64,000 nt of DNA from NCBI GenBank assembly GCA_023614405.1, contig CM042685.1:238493661-238557660 (forward strand), written 5' to 3'. Below are positions 44,267-57,019 of the stretch, one piece after another. Source of the stretch: Avena insularis (taxonomy: Eukaryota > Streptophyta > Magnoliopsida > Poales > Poaceae). How positions within the stretch are numbered: position 1 is the first letter of the stretch; each line of letters begins with the position of its first letter. The notes beneath the pieces were generated by a model. It saw only the letters and a list, made by a program, of their open reading frames with translations, was not told the DNA's origin and made no database searches. The position numbers and the translations under genes are program-made.

Positions 44267-45966
44267 CTGAGTGCTTCTATTGCAAGGACAAGGGTCACTG
44301 GAAGCGCAACTGTCCGAAGTACTTAGCGGACAAGAAGGCTGGCACCATTAAAGGTATATTTGATATACATGTTATTAATGTTTACCTTACTAGCGCTCGT
44401 TGTAGTGCCTGGGTATTTGATACCGGTTCAGTTGCTAATATTTGTAACTCGAAACAGGAGCTACGGAATAGACAGCGGCTAGCAAGGCATGAGGTGACGA
44501 TGCGCGTTGGCAATGGATCAAAAGTTTATGTGATGTCCGTCGTCACGCTCTCCTTAGTTTTACCTTCGGGATTAGTTTTAAACCTTAATAAGTGTTATTA
44601 TGTGCCTGCGTTGAGCATAAACATTATACCTAGATCGTGTTTATTGCAAGACGGTTATTCATTTAAATTGGAGAATAATGGTTGTTCTATTTATATGAAT
44701 AACATCTTTTATGGTCATGCACCTGTTGTGAATGGTTTATTTCTTCTGAATATCAAAAGCAATGAAACGCACATCCATAACATTGAGGCTAAGAGATGCA
44801 AAGTAGATAGTGATAATCCAACTTATTTGTGGCACTGCCGTCTAGGTCATATTGGTGTAAAACGCATGAAGAAACTCCATTCTGATGGACTTTTGGAGTC
44901 TCTTGATTTTGAATCATTTGACACGTGCGAGCCGTGCCTCATGGGCAAGATGATCAAAACCCCGTTCTCCTGTATGATGGAGCGAGCAATGGACTTATTG
45001 GAATTCATCCATACCGATGTATGCGGACCAATGAGTGTTTCGACGCGCGGTGGATATCGCTATTTTCTCACTTTTACTGATGACTTAAGTAGATATGGGT
45101 ATATATATTTAATGAAACATAAATCTGAAACGTTTGAAAAGTTCAAAGAATTTCAGAACAAAGTGGAAAACCATCGTAACAGGAAAATTAAATTTCTACG
45201 ATCCGATCGTGGAGGTGAATATTTGAGTTATGATTTTCTCACGCATCTTAATGCAAGCGGAATCATTTCGCAACTCACGCCACCCGGAACACCACAGCGC
45301 AATGGTGTGTATGAACGCCGGAATCGAACTCTATTAGATATGGTGCGATCAATGATGTCTCTTACAGATTTGCCGTTATCATTTTGGGGTTATGCATTAG
45401 AAACCGCTGCATTCACTTTAAATAAGGCACCATCTAAATCTGTTGAGACGACACCGTATGAACTATGGTTTGGTGCTAAACCAAAGTTGTCGTTTCTTAA
45501 AGTTTGGGGATGTGAAGCTTACGTCAAGAAGTTGATGCCGAACAAGCTCGAACCCAAAGCGGAGAAATGCGTCTTCATAGGATACCCTAAGGAAACGATT
45601 GGGTATACCTTCTACCACAGATCCGAAGGCAAAGTGTTTGTTGCAAAGAACGGATCCTTTCTTGAGAAGGAGTTTCTCTCGAAAGAAGTGAGTGGGAGGA
45701 AGGTAGAGCTAGACGAGGTTATTGAACCTTCTCTCGAGTTGGAGAATAGCGCAGCACCTGAAATTGTTCCAGTGTCGTCTGCACCAACAAGAGAGGAATC
45801 TAATGACGAGGATCATGAAACTTCGAACGAGGCTACTACTGAACTTCGCAGGTCGACAAGGTCACGTACCACTCCTGAATGGTACGGCAACCCTATCTCA
45901 ATCGTCTTGTTGTTAGACAACAGTGAACCTGTGAATTATGAGGAAGCAATGATGAGCCCAGACTGA
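44227..45966 (+). pseudogene. Angela-like element 1 zinc knuckle, protease and integrase
   Basis: One frame of 579 codons: the CCHC knuckle CFYCKDKGHWKRNC, the protease site WVFDTGSVANIC, the pre-integrase zinc motif (LWHCRLGHIGVKRMKKLHSD, CEPCLMGKM), the integrase core with HTDVCGPMSVSTRGGYRYF and FLRSDRGGEY and TPQRNGVYERRNRTLLDM, then FIGYPKETIGYTFYH. It ends by frameshift at 45964 in the linker (NYEEAMMSPD). All catalytic residues I can check are kept, so the protein was lost recently. Confidence 0.9.
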
Positions 45967-45982
45967 GAAATGGCTAGAGGCC

Positions 45983-47503
45983 ATGAAATCCGAATTGGGA
46001 TCCATGAGCGAAAACCAAGTATGCAATTTGGTGGACCCTTCTAGCGACCGTAAGGCCGTTGAGTGCAAATGGATTTTCAAGAAGAAAACAGACGCGAATG
46101 GTAATGTTACTGTCTATAAAGCCCGACTTGTTGCAAAAGGGTTTCGGCAAGTTCAAGGTGTTGACTACAATGAGACTTTCTCTCTCGTAGCGATGTTTAA
46201 GTCCATTCGGATTTTATTAGCAATTGCTGCATTTCATGATTATGAAATATGGCAGATGGATGTCAAGACCGCGTTCCTCAATGGCAACATTGATGAAGAG
46301 TTGTATATGATGCAGCCCGAAGGTTTTGTCGATCCTAAGGATGCTGATAAGGTGTGCAAATTTCAGCGTTCCATTTATGGACTCAAGCAAGCATCTCGGA
46401 GTTGGAACCTTCATTTTGATCAAGTGATCAAGAGCTTTCGATTTGTTCCAAATTGCTACGAAGCTTGTATCTACAAGAAAGTGAGTGGGAGCTCAGTGAC
46501 ATTTTTAGTACTATATGTGGATGACATATTGATTATTGGAAATGACATTGGTATGCTTAACGATGTGAAGAGTTATTTGAATAAATGTTTTTCAATGAAA
46601 GACCTAGGAGAAGCTTCTTATATATTAGGCATCAAAATCTATAGAGATAGACAATGATGTCTAATAGCTTTAAGACAAAGTACATATCTAGACAAAGTTC
46701 TGAAAAGGTTCAGAATGGATAAAGCAAAGAAAGGTTCATTGCCCATGTTATCAGGTAAGATATTGAGCAAGGCTCAGTGTCCAGCTACGGTAAATGATAG
46801 AGACACTATGAGCAAAGTGCCATATGCCTCAGCCATAGGTTCTATCATGTATGCCATGCTATGTACTAGACCGGATGTGTCTAATGCTCTTAGTTTGACG
46901 AGCAGATACCAAAGTGATCCAGGAGTGGAACACTGGAAAGCCGTAAAGAACATCCTAAAGTATTTAAATAGGACTAAAGAAATGTTCTTGGTCTATGGAG
47001 GTGATGAGCGGCTCGTCATAAAAGGTTACGTCGACGCCAATTTCGACACCGACCCGGATGATTCTGAATCTCAGACAGGATACATTTATATTTTGAATGG
47101 TGGAGCCGTGAGCTGGAGAAGCTACAAGCAAAGCATGATCGCGGGATCTACAACAGAAGCAGAATACATGGCTGCTTCAGAAGCGTCAAGTGAAGGAGTT
47201 TGGATCAGGAACTTCATCTGTGAGCTTGGTGTGGTTCCAAGTGCCTTGGACCCACTGGAGATATTGTGCGACAACACTGGCGCCATAGCACTGTCTAAGG
47301 AACCAAGATATCATCCAAAGACCAAGCACATCAACCGCCGTTTTCATATAATTCGAGATTATATAGAAGATGGATATCTGAAGATTAGCAAAGTACATAC
47401 GGATCTGAATGTCGCAGATCCGTTGACTAAACCTCTTCCACGAGCAAAACATGATCAACACCTTAATGCCATGGGTGTTAGATTGTTCCCAGATATAAAC
47501 TAG
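45983..47503 (+). pseudogene. Angela-like element 1 RT and RNase H, broken by one stop
   Basis: RT: ECKWIFKKKTDANGNVTVYK, QMDVKTAFLNGNIDEELYM, QRSIYGLKQASRSWNLHF, active site YVDD (FLVLYVDDILIIGN) and DLGEASYILGIKIYRDRQ. TGA at 46655-46657 replaces an Arg codon found in element 2. RNase H follows in the same polyprotein: DPDDSESQTGYIYILNGGA, GSTTEAEYMAASEASSEGVW, ILCDNTGAIAL and KTKHINRRFHIIRDY, ending TAG at 47503. Confidence 0.9.
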
Positions 47504-47531
47504 ATTATTGACTCTAGTGCAAGTGGGAGAC

Positions 47532-49248
47532 TGTTGGAATTATGCCCTAGAGGCAATAATGAAGATGTTATTATTATAATTCTTGTTCATGATAAAGTTT
47601 ATATTCCATGCTAGAATTGTATTAAGCGGAAACTTTGATACTTGTGTGGTTTATGAACAACACCGTGTCCCTAGTACGCCTCTATGGACTAGCTCATTGA
47701 TTAATGATGGTTGAAGTTTCCTAACCATAGACATGAGTTTTCGATTAATAATGAGATCATGTCATTAGGAGAATGATATGATGGACATACCCAAATTAAG
47801 CAGAGCAATTAGATCGTGTCATCGTGTTCATCTTTGCGAAGCTTTTTCCTATGTCAAGTATTGTATTCCTTAGACCATGAGATAATACAACTCCCTGGTA
47901 TCGGAAGAAAGCTTTGAGGTCATCAAATGTCATCCTATGTGAGGGTGATCATAAAGGTGTCTCTTAGGTGATCGGAAAGTACTTGTTGGGTTGTATGTAT
48001 CGAGATGGAATTTGTCCCTCCTGAGTCGGAGAGATATACTTCGGGCCCACTCGGTAATCGATATCAACATCGCTTGCAAGCACGTGGTTAAGGAGTTAAT
48101 CACAAAGTGATATCAGATTACGGAACGAGTAAAGTACTTGCTTTGAACGAGATTGAACTAGGTATGTCGATACCAACGATCGAATCTCGGGCAAGTAAAA
48201 TATCGCGTGTCGAAGGGAATACATATATGGGATTAATTGAATCCTGGCATCGTGGTTCATCTGATATGATCATCGATGAATATGTGGGAGTCAATATGGG
48301 TTTCCAGATCCCGCTGTTGATTATTGATAGAAGATCATGTCTGCATATTCTCGAACCCGTAGGGTCACACACTTAACGTGCCTCGACGCTAGGATAGAAT
48401 GGATAATTGGTTTATGAGTTTTTGTTCGGAGTCTCGAATGAGATCCAGGACATCATGATAGGTTCCGGAATGGTCCGTAGAATAAGATTCATATAAAGGA
48501 AAGCAGTTTTTGGATTTTGGAATCGTTTCGGAGTATTCGGTATTGTACCGGAAGGTTCTAGAAGGTTCCGGAGTGGGACCAACGTGGGCCCACTTGTCGG
48601 AGGGCTGCATGGGACTAAAGGGGAGTGCCCTGGCCGCTTTGGGCCAGGGGCACAAGGCCCCAAAGGCCCAGCCGGCTAAACCCTAGGGGAAACCCTAGGG
48701 ACCCTTCTAGAAGGAAGGGGGAAAACTTGCCCCCCACTCCACCCTTGGGGCCGCCGCCCTAGGGCTTGGAGGAGGGGACAAGGGGTCCGGCCAGCCCCCT
48801 ATATAAGGTGGGCAGGGGCGCACCCTCCCTCTCCTACTCCTCCAACCCTAGCCGCCAACTGCTGCCCTTCCTCTCTCTCTCTCTCCCTCTGGCGTGGCGA
48901 AGCCTGCCATGAAATTCTCCACCATAAGCACCACGCTGTCGTGCTGCAGATCCAATCTATCTCTCCACCATTCTTGCTGGACCAAGGAGGGAGGAGACGT
49001 CGTGGCACCGTACATGTGCATCTCTCGGAGGCGCCGCCACTTGCGGCGTAGGATCGGATCGGATGACGAGGAGGAGACGGCTAGTACGACTACATCAACC
49101 ACGCTCATTGAACGCTTCACAGCGATTTCTTCAAGGGTATGAAGATATCATCTCTCTCTCTCGTTGATTGCATTTCCTAGATTAGATCTTGGCTTTCTTG
49201 TTCGCATCCGTAGATTTTTTTTGATTTACTATGCTGCGAAACCCTTCA
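47532..49248 (+). repeat. Angela-like element 1, 3' LTR
   Basis: 1717 bp, preceded by the polypurine tract AAGTGGGAGAC and ending ACCCTTCA. TATA box TATATAAG at 48800-48807. Confidence 0.92.
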
Positions 49249-50091
49249 CGAGGATGGCAAGCATCAAACATGAGATCTTCTATAGATGGCGCATTTTGAG
49301 CTTGCACAACATATCTTCTTCGCATTTCATTGAGCTTGAAGCCAACACATGCTCCAAGCGATGCCAATGGACAATTCCTACAAGTACAACTTAATACACA
49401 CATTAGTCCATAAAGATTGTCATTAATTACCAAAACCACACATAGGGGCCCACATGTTCTTTCAATTGTCCACACCAGCAACAATGTCCTCTTGAAACCT
49501 TGTGTGAAGGTTCCTATGAAACACAAAGCCCAAGAAAACGTGAGAAAGATGAAGCTGTCATAAGAACTGAATACGTTAAAAATACATGGGAAAACACGAC
49601 AAATCCAAACTCAAATTTGCGGGCCCAAGAGGAGGCAGGAACTCTATACCATCCACAATAGAAGAATTCGGAACACAATAGTGACATCGTGAACTAAAAT
49701 CCACAACATTACCTACAATTCAAGCAATAAACTCAGAAAGCTATAGCCACACATCTAACAATGCAACCAACCTGCCAACATCTGAAATATTAAAGTTACA
49801 GTCTACACTATTGTCATACCAATAAATATTTCCCCTTGGGTTTCTGTGCCAAAAGATAACATATGGAAGTATTTTAAGTTACTGGTTCTATACAGAAGTC
49901 ATGTTTCTCAGGTAGAAGTGGAAACTAAAAGGATTGCACAAATTTCAACCTATGTTCTTTAAAAAAGATTACTGCATCTTCAGCTCTTTTTGGCCTAATC
50001 AAACTGACGCAAGAAGTCGTGGTTATCATGCAAATCAACTACTTTCATGTTAAAACTATATGCTATCGGTTATGTTCACCAAAATTGTAAT
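49249..50091. other. Spacer between the two Angela-like elements
   Basis: The first 0.2 kb (to about 49455) seems to continue the repeat interrupted at 40558. The rest is AT-rich and non-coding. 49848-49975 resembles 59649-59776 beyond element 2. A minus-strand frame at 49526-49270 (CPLASLGACVGFKLNEMRRR) is not convincing as a gene. Confidence 0.5.
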
Positions 50092-51795
50092 TGTTGGAAT
50101 TATGCCCTAGAGGCAATAATAAAGATGTTATTATTATAATTCTTGTTCATGATAAAGTTTATATTCCATGCTAGAATTGTATTAAGCGGAAACTTTAATA
50201 CTTGTGTGGCTTGTGAACAACACCGTGTCCCTAGTACGCCTCTATGGAATAGCTCATTGATTAATGATGGTTAAGGTTTCCTAACCATAGACATGAGTTG
50301 TCGGTTGATAATGAGATCATATCATTGGGAGAATGATATGATGGACAGACCCAAACTAAGCGGAGCAATTAGATCGTGTCATCGTGTTCATCTTTGCGAA
50401 GCTTTTCCTATGTCAAATATTGTATTCCTTAGACCATGAGATAATGCAACTCCCTGGTATCGGATGAAAGCTTTGAGGTCATCAAACGTCATCTTATGAG
50501 AGGGTGATCATAAAGGTGTCTCTCAGGTGACCGGAAAGTACCTGTTGGGTTGTATGTATCGAGATGGGATTTGTCCCTCCCAAGTTGGAGAGATATAATT
50601 CGGGCCCACTCGGTAATCTATATCAACACCGCTTGCAAGCATGTGGTTAAGGAGTTAATCACAAAGTGATATCGGATTACGGAACGAGTAAAGTACTTGC
50701 TGTGAACGAGATTGAACTAGGTATGATGGTACCGATGGTCAAATCTCGGGCAAGTAAAATATCGCGAGACGAAGGGAATATATATATGGGATTAAATGAA
50801 TCCTGGCATCGTGGTTCATCCAATATGATCATCGATGAATGTGTGGGAGTCAATATGGGTTTCTGCACTTCTGTTGATTATTGATATAAGATCATGTCTG
50901 CATATTCTCGAACCCGAAGGGTCACACACTTAACGTGTCTCGACGCTAGGATAGATTGGATAATTGGTTTATGAGTTTTTGTTCGGAGTCTCGGATGGGA
51001 TCCGGGACATCACGAGAGGTTCCGAAATGGTCCGAAGAATAAGATTCATATAAGGCAATGCAGTTTTTGGAGTTCGGAATTGTTCCGGGTTAATCGGTAT
51101 TGTACCGGAAGCTTCTAGAACCTTCCGGAGTGGGACCAACGTGGCCCCACTTGCCGAGAGGGGGCATGGGCCTATGTGGGAGTGCCCTGGCGATTGACAG
51201 GGGCAAGGCCCCATAGGGCCCAGCCAAACCTAGGGCAAACCCTAGGGGAGCTTCTAGAAGGGAGGAAACTTGCCCCCACTCCTCCCTCCTTGGTCGCTGC
51301 CTAGGGCTTGGGGAGGGTTAGGCTGGCGCCCACCCCTCTATATAAAGAGGGCTGGGGGCGCACCCTCCCCGACACCTCCTCCACAACCCTAGCCGCCCTG
51401 TTGCCCCTCCTCTCTCTCTCCCTCCCGACTGCGCGTAGGCGAAGCCCTGGCACAGAAACTCTCCACCACTTGCACCGCGTCGTCGCGTTGTAGATCCAAT
51501 CCATCTCTCCACCCCACTTGCTGGACCGAGGAAGGAGGAGACGTCGAGGTGCCGCACGTGTGCATCTCTCGGAGGTATCGCCACTTGCGGTGCTAGATCA
51601 GATCGGATTGCGAGGAGGAGAAGCGAGTACGACTACATCACCCACGTTCCGTTTAACGCTCAGCATCGCGTAATCTTCAAGGGTATGAAGATCTCATCTA
51701 TCCCCCCTCGTTGTTTGCATCTCCTAGATTAGATCTTAGCTTTCCCGTTCGCATCTGTAGAATTTTTTTGATTTACTATGCTGCGAATCCCTTCA
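50092..51795 (+). repeat. Angela-like element 2, 5' LTR
   Basis: TGTTGGAATTATG...ATCCCTTCA. TATA box TATATAAA at 51339-51346. Confidence 0.92.
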
Positions 51796-51796
51796 G

Positions 51797-53020
51797 TGGT
51801 ATCAGAGCTAGATCTATACGTAGATGTGTTTCACGAGTAGAACGCAACATGGTTGTTGCAGGCGTTGATGTTTTATGTTGCAAGCCTCTTGTTTGTGTAC
51901 TTCTTATGACACGGGATAGTGAGATTGAAGCGGTCCAGGCCAACTTTACGCGACGTCGTTCGCGAGACTGGCTCCGCACTTGACGTGTGGCTTGTTCCAC
52001 ACATGCGGTTGGTGGATGCATGTTTCTCTCACTATAGTTGTCATGGGATTTACTCCGGAGTTTGGTAACCATAATATCACCGTTGTGGATTTCCGTAGGT
52101 AAGAATCGTTCTTAGCTTGTTACTCCCATAAGCCACGTAAAACATGCAACAACAAAGTAGAGGCGTCTAACTTGTTTTTGCAGGGAGTGTTTTCTGTGAT
52201 ATAGTATGGCCCAAGATGTGATGTGTATGTTGTATGCAATGATCATGTTTTGTAATGTTTCACGACTTGCATGTCGATGAGTACACAACCGGCAGGAGCC
52301 ATATGGTTGTCTTTATAATTGGGTATGACCTGTGTGTCAACTTCTTATACGCCATGTAATAGTTTCACTTTATCGCTAAGTAGTTAGCAATAGTTGTAGT
52401 TGCTATTCATGGTGGAGGCAATCATGGTGGAGTGATGGAGATCATGCCGACACGCACAAGATGGAGATCATTGCGCGAAGATTGGCTATACCATGTCACA
52501 TAAAGTTATATGCATGTGATGTTTATCCTTTTATGTATCTTATTATGCTTAGATCGCGAGGGTAGCATTATAAGATGATTCCTCACTTAAAGATCAAGAT
52601 AAAAACTATGTTCTCCCCATGTATGCACCGTTGCGAAAGTTCGTCGTGTTCAAGCATCACATGATGATCGGGTGTTATAAACTTTACGTTCACATACAAC
52701 GGGTGCAAGCCAGTTTTGCACACGCGGAAATACTTGGGTTTGACTTGACGAGCCTAGCATGTACAAACATGGCCTCGGAACACAAGAACCGAAAGGTTAA
52801 GCATGAGTCATATGAATGATATGATCGACACGTCGTTGTCCACCATTGAAACCACATCTCTTCTTGTGAAGATCGGATTAGGTGTGGTGAATTTGGATCA
52901 TGTTCACTAAACAACTTGAGGGATGTTGAATTTAGTGGGAGTTCATCTAGTAATTTGATTAAAGTTGAACTAGTTATCATGAACATAGTCTAAATTGTAC
53001 TTGCAAATGTTGTAGATCAA
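51797..53020 (+). other. Primer site and leader, Angela-like element 2
   Basis: TGGTATCAGAGC at 51797-51808, then 1.2 kb of leader collinear with 42324-43530, without supported ORFs. Confidence 0.8.
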
Positions 53021-53824
53021 ATGGCTAAGTCCAACTTCAACTTCAACATTTTTGTTGAGATAGAAAAGCTTAGAAACAATGGGTCTAACTTCACCAACTG
53101 GTTCCGCAATCTGAGAATCATTCTCGCTGGCGGACAAAAGGACTATATCCTTGAGAAAGCGCTAGGTGACGCCCCTGCTATAGATGCGCCGGCTGATGAA
53201 AAAGCTGTTTATCAGTCGCGCAAGGATGATTATGATTTGATTAAGATCACCATGTTGTTTGCTATGGAATCGGACCTTCAAAATCGTTTTGAGGAATTCG
53301 TCGGGCCCTTTGAGATTCTTGAGGAACTGAAAACCATGTTTCAGACTCAGGCCTGTTCTGAGAGATATGAGATCTCTGAGAAATTCTTTAACTGCAAGAT
53401 GGAGGAAGGGAGTTCCGTTAGTGAGCACGCCATAAAGATGTCGGGCTACACTCAACGCCTTGAGCAACTGGACTGCAAGATTCCAGAGGAACTCAAGATT
53501 GACAGGGTTCTGCAATCACTCCCTCCTAGCTACAAAAGTTTTGTAGTTACTCACAATCAGATTGGTTCCACTGATATGATCACTGAGCTCTTCGCTAAGC
53601 TGAAAGTTGCGGAGGTGGATATCAAGAAAGATAATCATGTGTTGATGGTCAACAAGCCCCTATCTTTAAGAAAGGTAAGGGTGCAAAGAAGCCCTTCAAG
53701 AAAGGTAGCGGCAAGCGCGTTGCCCCTGCTAAGAAGAAGCTCAAGTCTGGACCTAAGACGGACACTGAGTGCTTCTATTGCAAGGACAAGGGTCACTAGA
53801 AGCGCAACTGTCCGAAGTACTTAG
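53021..53824 (+). pseudogene. Angela-like element 2 gag, frameshifted near the end
   Basis: From ATG 53021 the frame reads normally for about 215 codons (MAKSNFNFNIFVEIEKLRNN, FTNWFRNLRIILAGGQKDYI, LGDAPAIDAPADEKAVYQSR, LQSLPPSYKSFVVT, LKVAEVDIKKDNHVLMVN). A 1-nt deletion near 53660, relative to element 1, shifts the basic C-terminal part. In the correct frame the zinc knuckle reads CFYCKDKGH and then TAG where element 1 has Trp. Confidence 0.9.
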
Positions 53825-55174
53825 CGGACAAGAAGGCTGGCACCATCAAATGTATATTTGATATACATGTTATTGATGTTTTCCTTACTAGCCCTCGCTA
53901 GTGCGGTATTTGATACTGGTTCGGTTGCTAATATTTTTAACTCAAACAGAGCTACGGAATAGACGGCTATGAGGGATGAGGTGACGATGCGCGTTGGCAA
54001 CGGATCAAGAGTTGATGTGATGGCCGTCAGCACGCTCTCCTTAGTTTTACCTTCGGGATTAGTTTTAAACCTCAATAAGTGTTATTATGTGCCTGCGTTG
54101 AGCATGAACATCATATCTGGATCGTGTTTATTGCAAGACGGTTATTCATTTAAATCTGAGAATAATGGTTGTTGTATTTATATGAGTAACATCTTTTATG
54201 GTCATGCACCTGTTGTGAATGGTTTATTTCTTCTGAATCTCGAAAGGGATGAAACACACATCCATAACATTGAGGCTAAGAGATGCAAAGTAGATAGTGA
54301 TAATACTACTTATTTGTGGCACTGTCGTCTAGGTCATATTGGTGTAAAGCGCATGAAGAAACTCCATTCTGATGGACTTTTGGAGTCTCTTGATTTTGAA
54401 TCATTTGACACATGCAAACCATGCCTCATGGGCAAGATGATCAAAACCCCATTCTCCGGAATAATGGAGCGAGCAACGGACTTGTTGAAAATCATACATA
54501 CCGATGTATGTGGACCCATGAGTGTTTCGACGCGCGGTGGATATCGGTACTTTCTCACTTTTACCGATGACTTAAGTAGATATGGGTATATCTATTTGAT
54601 GAAACATAAATCTGAAACATTTGAAAAGTTCAAGGAATTTCAGAATGAAGTGGAGAACCATCGTACCAGAAAAATTAAGTTCCTACGATCCAATCGTTGA
54701 GGTGAATATTTGAGTTATGATTTTCTCACGCATCTTAAAGCAAGCAGAATCGTTTCGCAACTCACGCCATCCGAAACACCACAGCGCAATGGTGTGTCTG
54801 AACGCCGGAATCGAACTCTATTAGATATGGTCCGATCAATGATGTCTCTTACTGATTTGCCGTTATCATTTTGGGGTTATGCATTAGAAACCGCTGCATT
54901 CACTTTAAATAGGGCATCATCTAAATCCGTTGAGACGACACCGTATGAACTGTGGTTTGGTGCTAAACCTAAGTTGTCGTTTCTTAAAGTTTTGGGATGC
55001 GAAGCTTACGTCAAGAAGTTGATGCCGGACAAGCTCGAACCCAAAGCGGAGAAATGCGTCTTCATAGGATACCCTAAGGAAACTATTGGGTATACCTTCT
55101 ATCACAGAACCGAAGGCAAAGTGTTTATCGCAAAGAACGGATCCTTTCTTGAGAAGGAGTTTCTCTCGAAATAA
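53825..55174 (+). pseudogene. Angela-like element 2 protease and integrase, broken
   Basis: The protease start is damaged by small deletions (53890-53960). From 53969 the frame runs through LWHCRLGHIGVKRMKKLHSD and HTDVCGPMSVSTRGGYRYF to FLRSNR and TGA (54698-54700). It then continues in the same frame (54710-55174) with TPQRNGVSERRNRTLLDM and FIGYPKETIGYTFYH to TAA (55172-55174). The second catalytic Asp of the integrase (SDRGGEY in element 1) is Asn here, so the core is inactive even apart from the stops. Confidence 0.9.
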
Positions 55175-56992
55175 GTGAGTGGGAGGAAAGTAGAGCTAGA
55201 CGAGGTTGTTGAACCTTCTCTTGAGTTGGAGAGTAGCGCAGCACCTGAAATTGTTCCAGTGCCGCCTGCACCAACAATAGAGGAAGCTAATGACAAGGAT
55301 CATGAAGCTTCGGACGAATCTACTACTGAACATCGTAGGTCGACAAGGTCGCGTGCCCCTCCTGAGTGGTACGGCAACCCTGTCTTAACTGTCTTGTTAG
55401 TAGACGACAGTGAACCTGCGAACTATGAGGAAGCGATGATGAGCCCAGACTCTGAGAAATGGCTAGAGGCCATGAAATCCGAATTGGGATCCATGAGCGA
55501 AAACCAAGTATGGACTTTGGTGGACCCTCCTAGCGACCGAAAGGCCGTTGAGTGCAAATGGATTTTCAAGAATAAAATAGACGCGGATGGTAACGTTACC
55601 GTCTATAAAGCACGACTTGTCGTGAAAGGTTTTCGACAAGTTCAAGGTGTTGAGTACGATGAGACTTTCTCTCCCGTAGCGATGTTTAAGTCCATTCGGA
55701 TTTTATTAGCAATTGCTGCGTTTCATGATTATGAAATATGGCAGATGGATGTCAAGACTGCGTTCCTCAATGGCAACATTGATGAAGATTTGTATATGAT
55801 GCAACCCGAAGGTTTTGTCGATCCTAAGGATGCTGATAAAGTATGCAAACTTCAGCGTTCCATTTATGGACTAAAGAAAGCATCTCGGAGTTGGAACCTT
55901 CGTTTTGATCAAGTGATCAAGAGCTTTGGATTTGTTCCAAATTGCTATGAAGCTTGTATCTACAAGAAAGTGAGTGGGAGCTCAGTGACATTTCTGGTAC
56001 TATATGTGGATGACATACTGATTATTGGAAATGACATTGACATGCTTAACGATGTGAAGAGTTATTTGAACAAATGTTTTTCAATGAAAGACCTAGGGGA
56101 AGCTGCTTATATATTGGGCGTCAAAATCTATAGAGATAGACAAAGACGTCTGATAGCTTTAAGCCAAAGTACATACCTAGACAAAGTTCTGAAAAGGTTC
56201 AGAATGGATAAGGCAAAGAAAGGTTCAGTGCCTATGTTGTCAGGTAAGATATTGAGCAGGGCTCAGTGTCCAGCTACGGTGAATGATAGGGAAGCTATAA
56301 GCAAAGTGCCTTATGCCTCGGCCATAGGTTCTATCATGTATACCATGCTGTGTACTAGACCGGATGTGTCCAATGCTCTTAGTTTAACGAGCAGATACCA
56401 AAGTGATCCAGGAGTGGAACACCGGACATCCGTGAAGAACATCCTAAAGTACTTAAATAGGACTAAAGAAATGTTCTTAGTCTATGGAGGTGATGAACAG
56501 CTCGTCGTAAAGGGTTACGTCGATGCTAGTTTCGACACCGACAAGGATGATTCTAAATCTCAGACAGGATACATTTATATTTTGAATGGAGGAGCTATCA
56601 GCTGGAGAAGCTGCAAGCAAAGCGTGATCGCGGGATCTACAGTAGAAGCGGAATACATGGCTGCTGCAGAAGCGTCAAGTGAAGGAGTTTGGATCATGAA
56701 CTTCATCACTAAGCTTGGTGTGGTTCCAAGCGCCTTGGACCCACTGGAGATATTGTGTGACAACACTGGCGCCATAGCACTGGCTAAGGAACCAAGATAT
56801 TATCCAAAGACCAAGCATATCAACCGCAAGTTTCATATAATCCGAGATTATATAACAGATGGAGATCTGAAGATTAGCAAAGTACATACAGATCTGAATG
56901 TCGCAGATCCATTGACTAAACCTCTTCCACGAGCAAAACATGATCAGCACCTTAGTGCCATGGGTGTTAAATTGTTGCCAGATGTAAACTAG
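55175..56992 (+). CDS. Angela-like element 2 RT and RNase H, open frame of 605 codons
   Basis: Open from just after TAA 55172-55174 to TAG 56990-56992 and in frame with the upstream polyprotein, so it is the C-terminal half and not a gene with its own start. Contents: an acidic linker (RRSTRSRAPPEWYGNP, NYEEAMMSPDSEKWLEAMKS), RT with ECKWIFKNKIDADGNVTVYK, QMDVKTAFLNGNIDEDLYM and YVDD (FLVLYVDDILIIGND), and RNase H with SQTGYIYILNGGAISWRS, EAEYMAAAEASSEGVWI, ILCDNTGAIAL and KTKHINRKFHIIRDY. All catalytic residues I can identify are kept. It could be expressed only by readthrough of the upstream stops. Confidence 0.85.
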   Translation: MSGRKVELDEVVEPSLELESSAAPEIVPVPPAPTIEEANDKDHEASDESTTEHRRSTRSRAPPEWYGNPVLTVLLVDDSEPANYEEAMMSPDSEKWLEAMKSELGSMSENQVWTLVDPPSDRKAVECKWIFKNKIDADGNVTVYKARLVVKGFRQVQGVEYDETFSPVAMFKSIRILLAIAAFHDYEIWQMDVKTAFLNGNIDEDLYMMQPEGFVDPKDADKVCKLQRSIYGLKKASRSWNLRFDQVIKSFGFVPNCYEACIYKKVSGSSVTFLVLYVDDILIIGNDIDMLNDVKSYLNKCFSMKDLGEAAYILGVKIYRDRQRRLIALSQSTYLDKVLKRFRMDKAKKGSVPMLSGKILSRAQCPATVNDREAISKVPYASAIGSIMYTMLCTRPDVSNALSLTSRYQSDPGVEHRTSVKNILKYLNRTKEMFLVYGGDEQLVVKGYVDASFDTDKDDSKSQTGYIYILNGGAISWRSCKQSVIAGSTVEAEYMAAAEASSEGVWIMNFITKLGVVPSALDPLEILCDNTGAIALAKEPRYYPKTKHINRKFHIIRDYITDGDLKISKVHTDLNVADPLTKPLPRAKHDQHLSAMGVKLLPDVN

Positions 56993-57019
56993 ATATTGAC
57001 TCTAGTGCAAGTGGGAGAC

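Larger units (their letters stand above)
40554..49253 (+). mobile_element. Angela/BARE-like Copia retrotransposon 1, with target duplications
   Basis: The element is 40559-49248 (8.69 kb). LTRs of 1752 bp (40559-42310) and 1717 bp (47532-49248), primer site, gag, protease, integrase, RT and RNase H are in order on the plus strand. The flanking five bases are TGAGG (40554-40558) and CGAGG (49249-49253), one mismatch. The LTR start TGTTGGAATTATGCCC and the total size fit the Angela/BARE/WIS group. The coding region has several lesions. Confidence 0.93.

Noticed and set aside
49270..49526. Minus-strand frame with CPLASLGACVGFKLNEMRRR, considered as a Cys-rich PLAC8-type exon
   Set aside because: Too few conserved residues, the frame runs into the Angela LTR, and the same DNA reads as continuation of the interrupted repeat.
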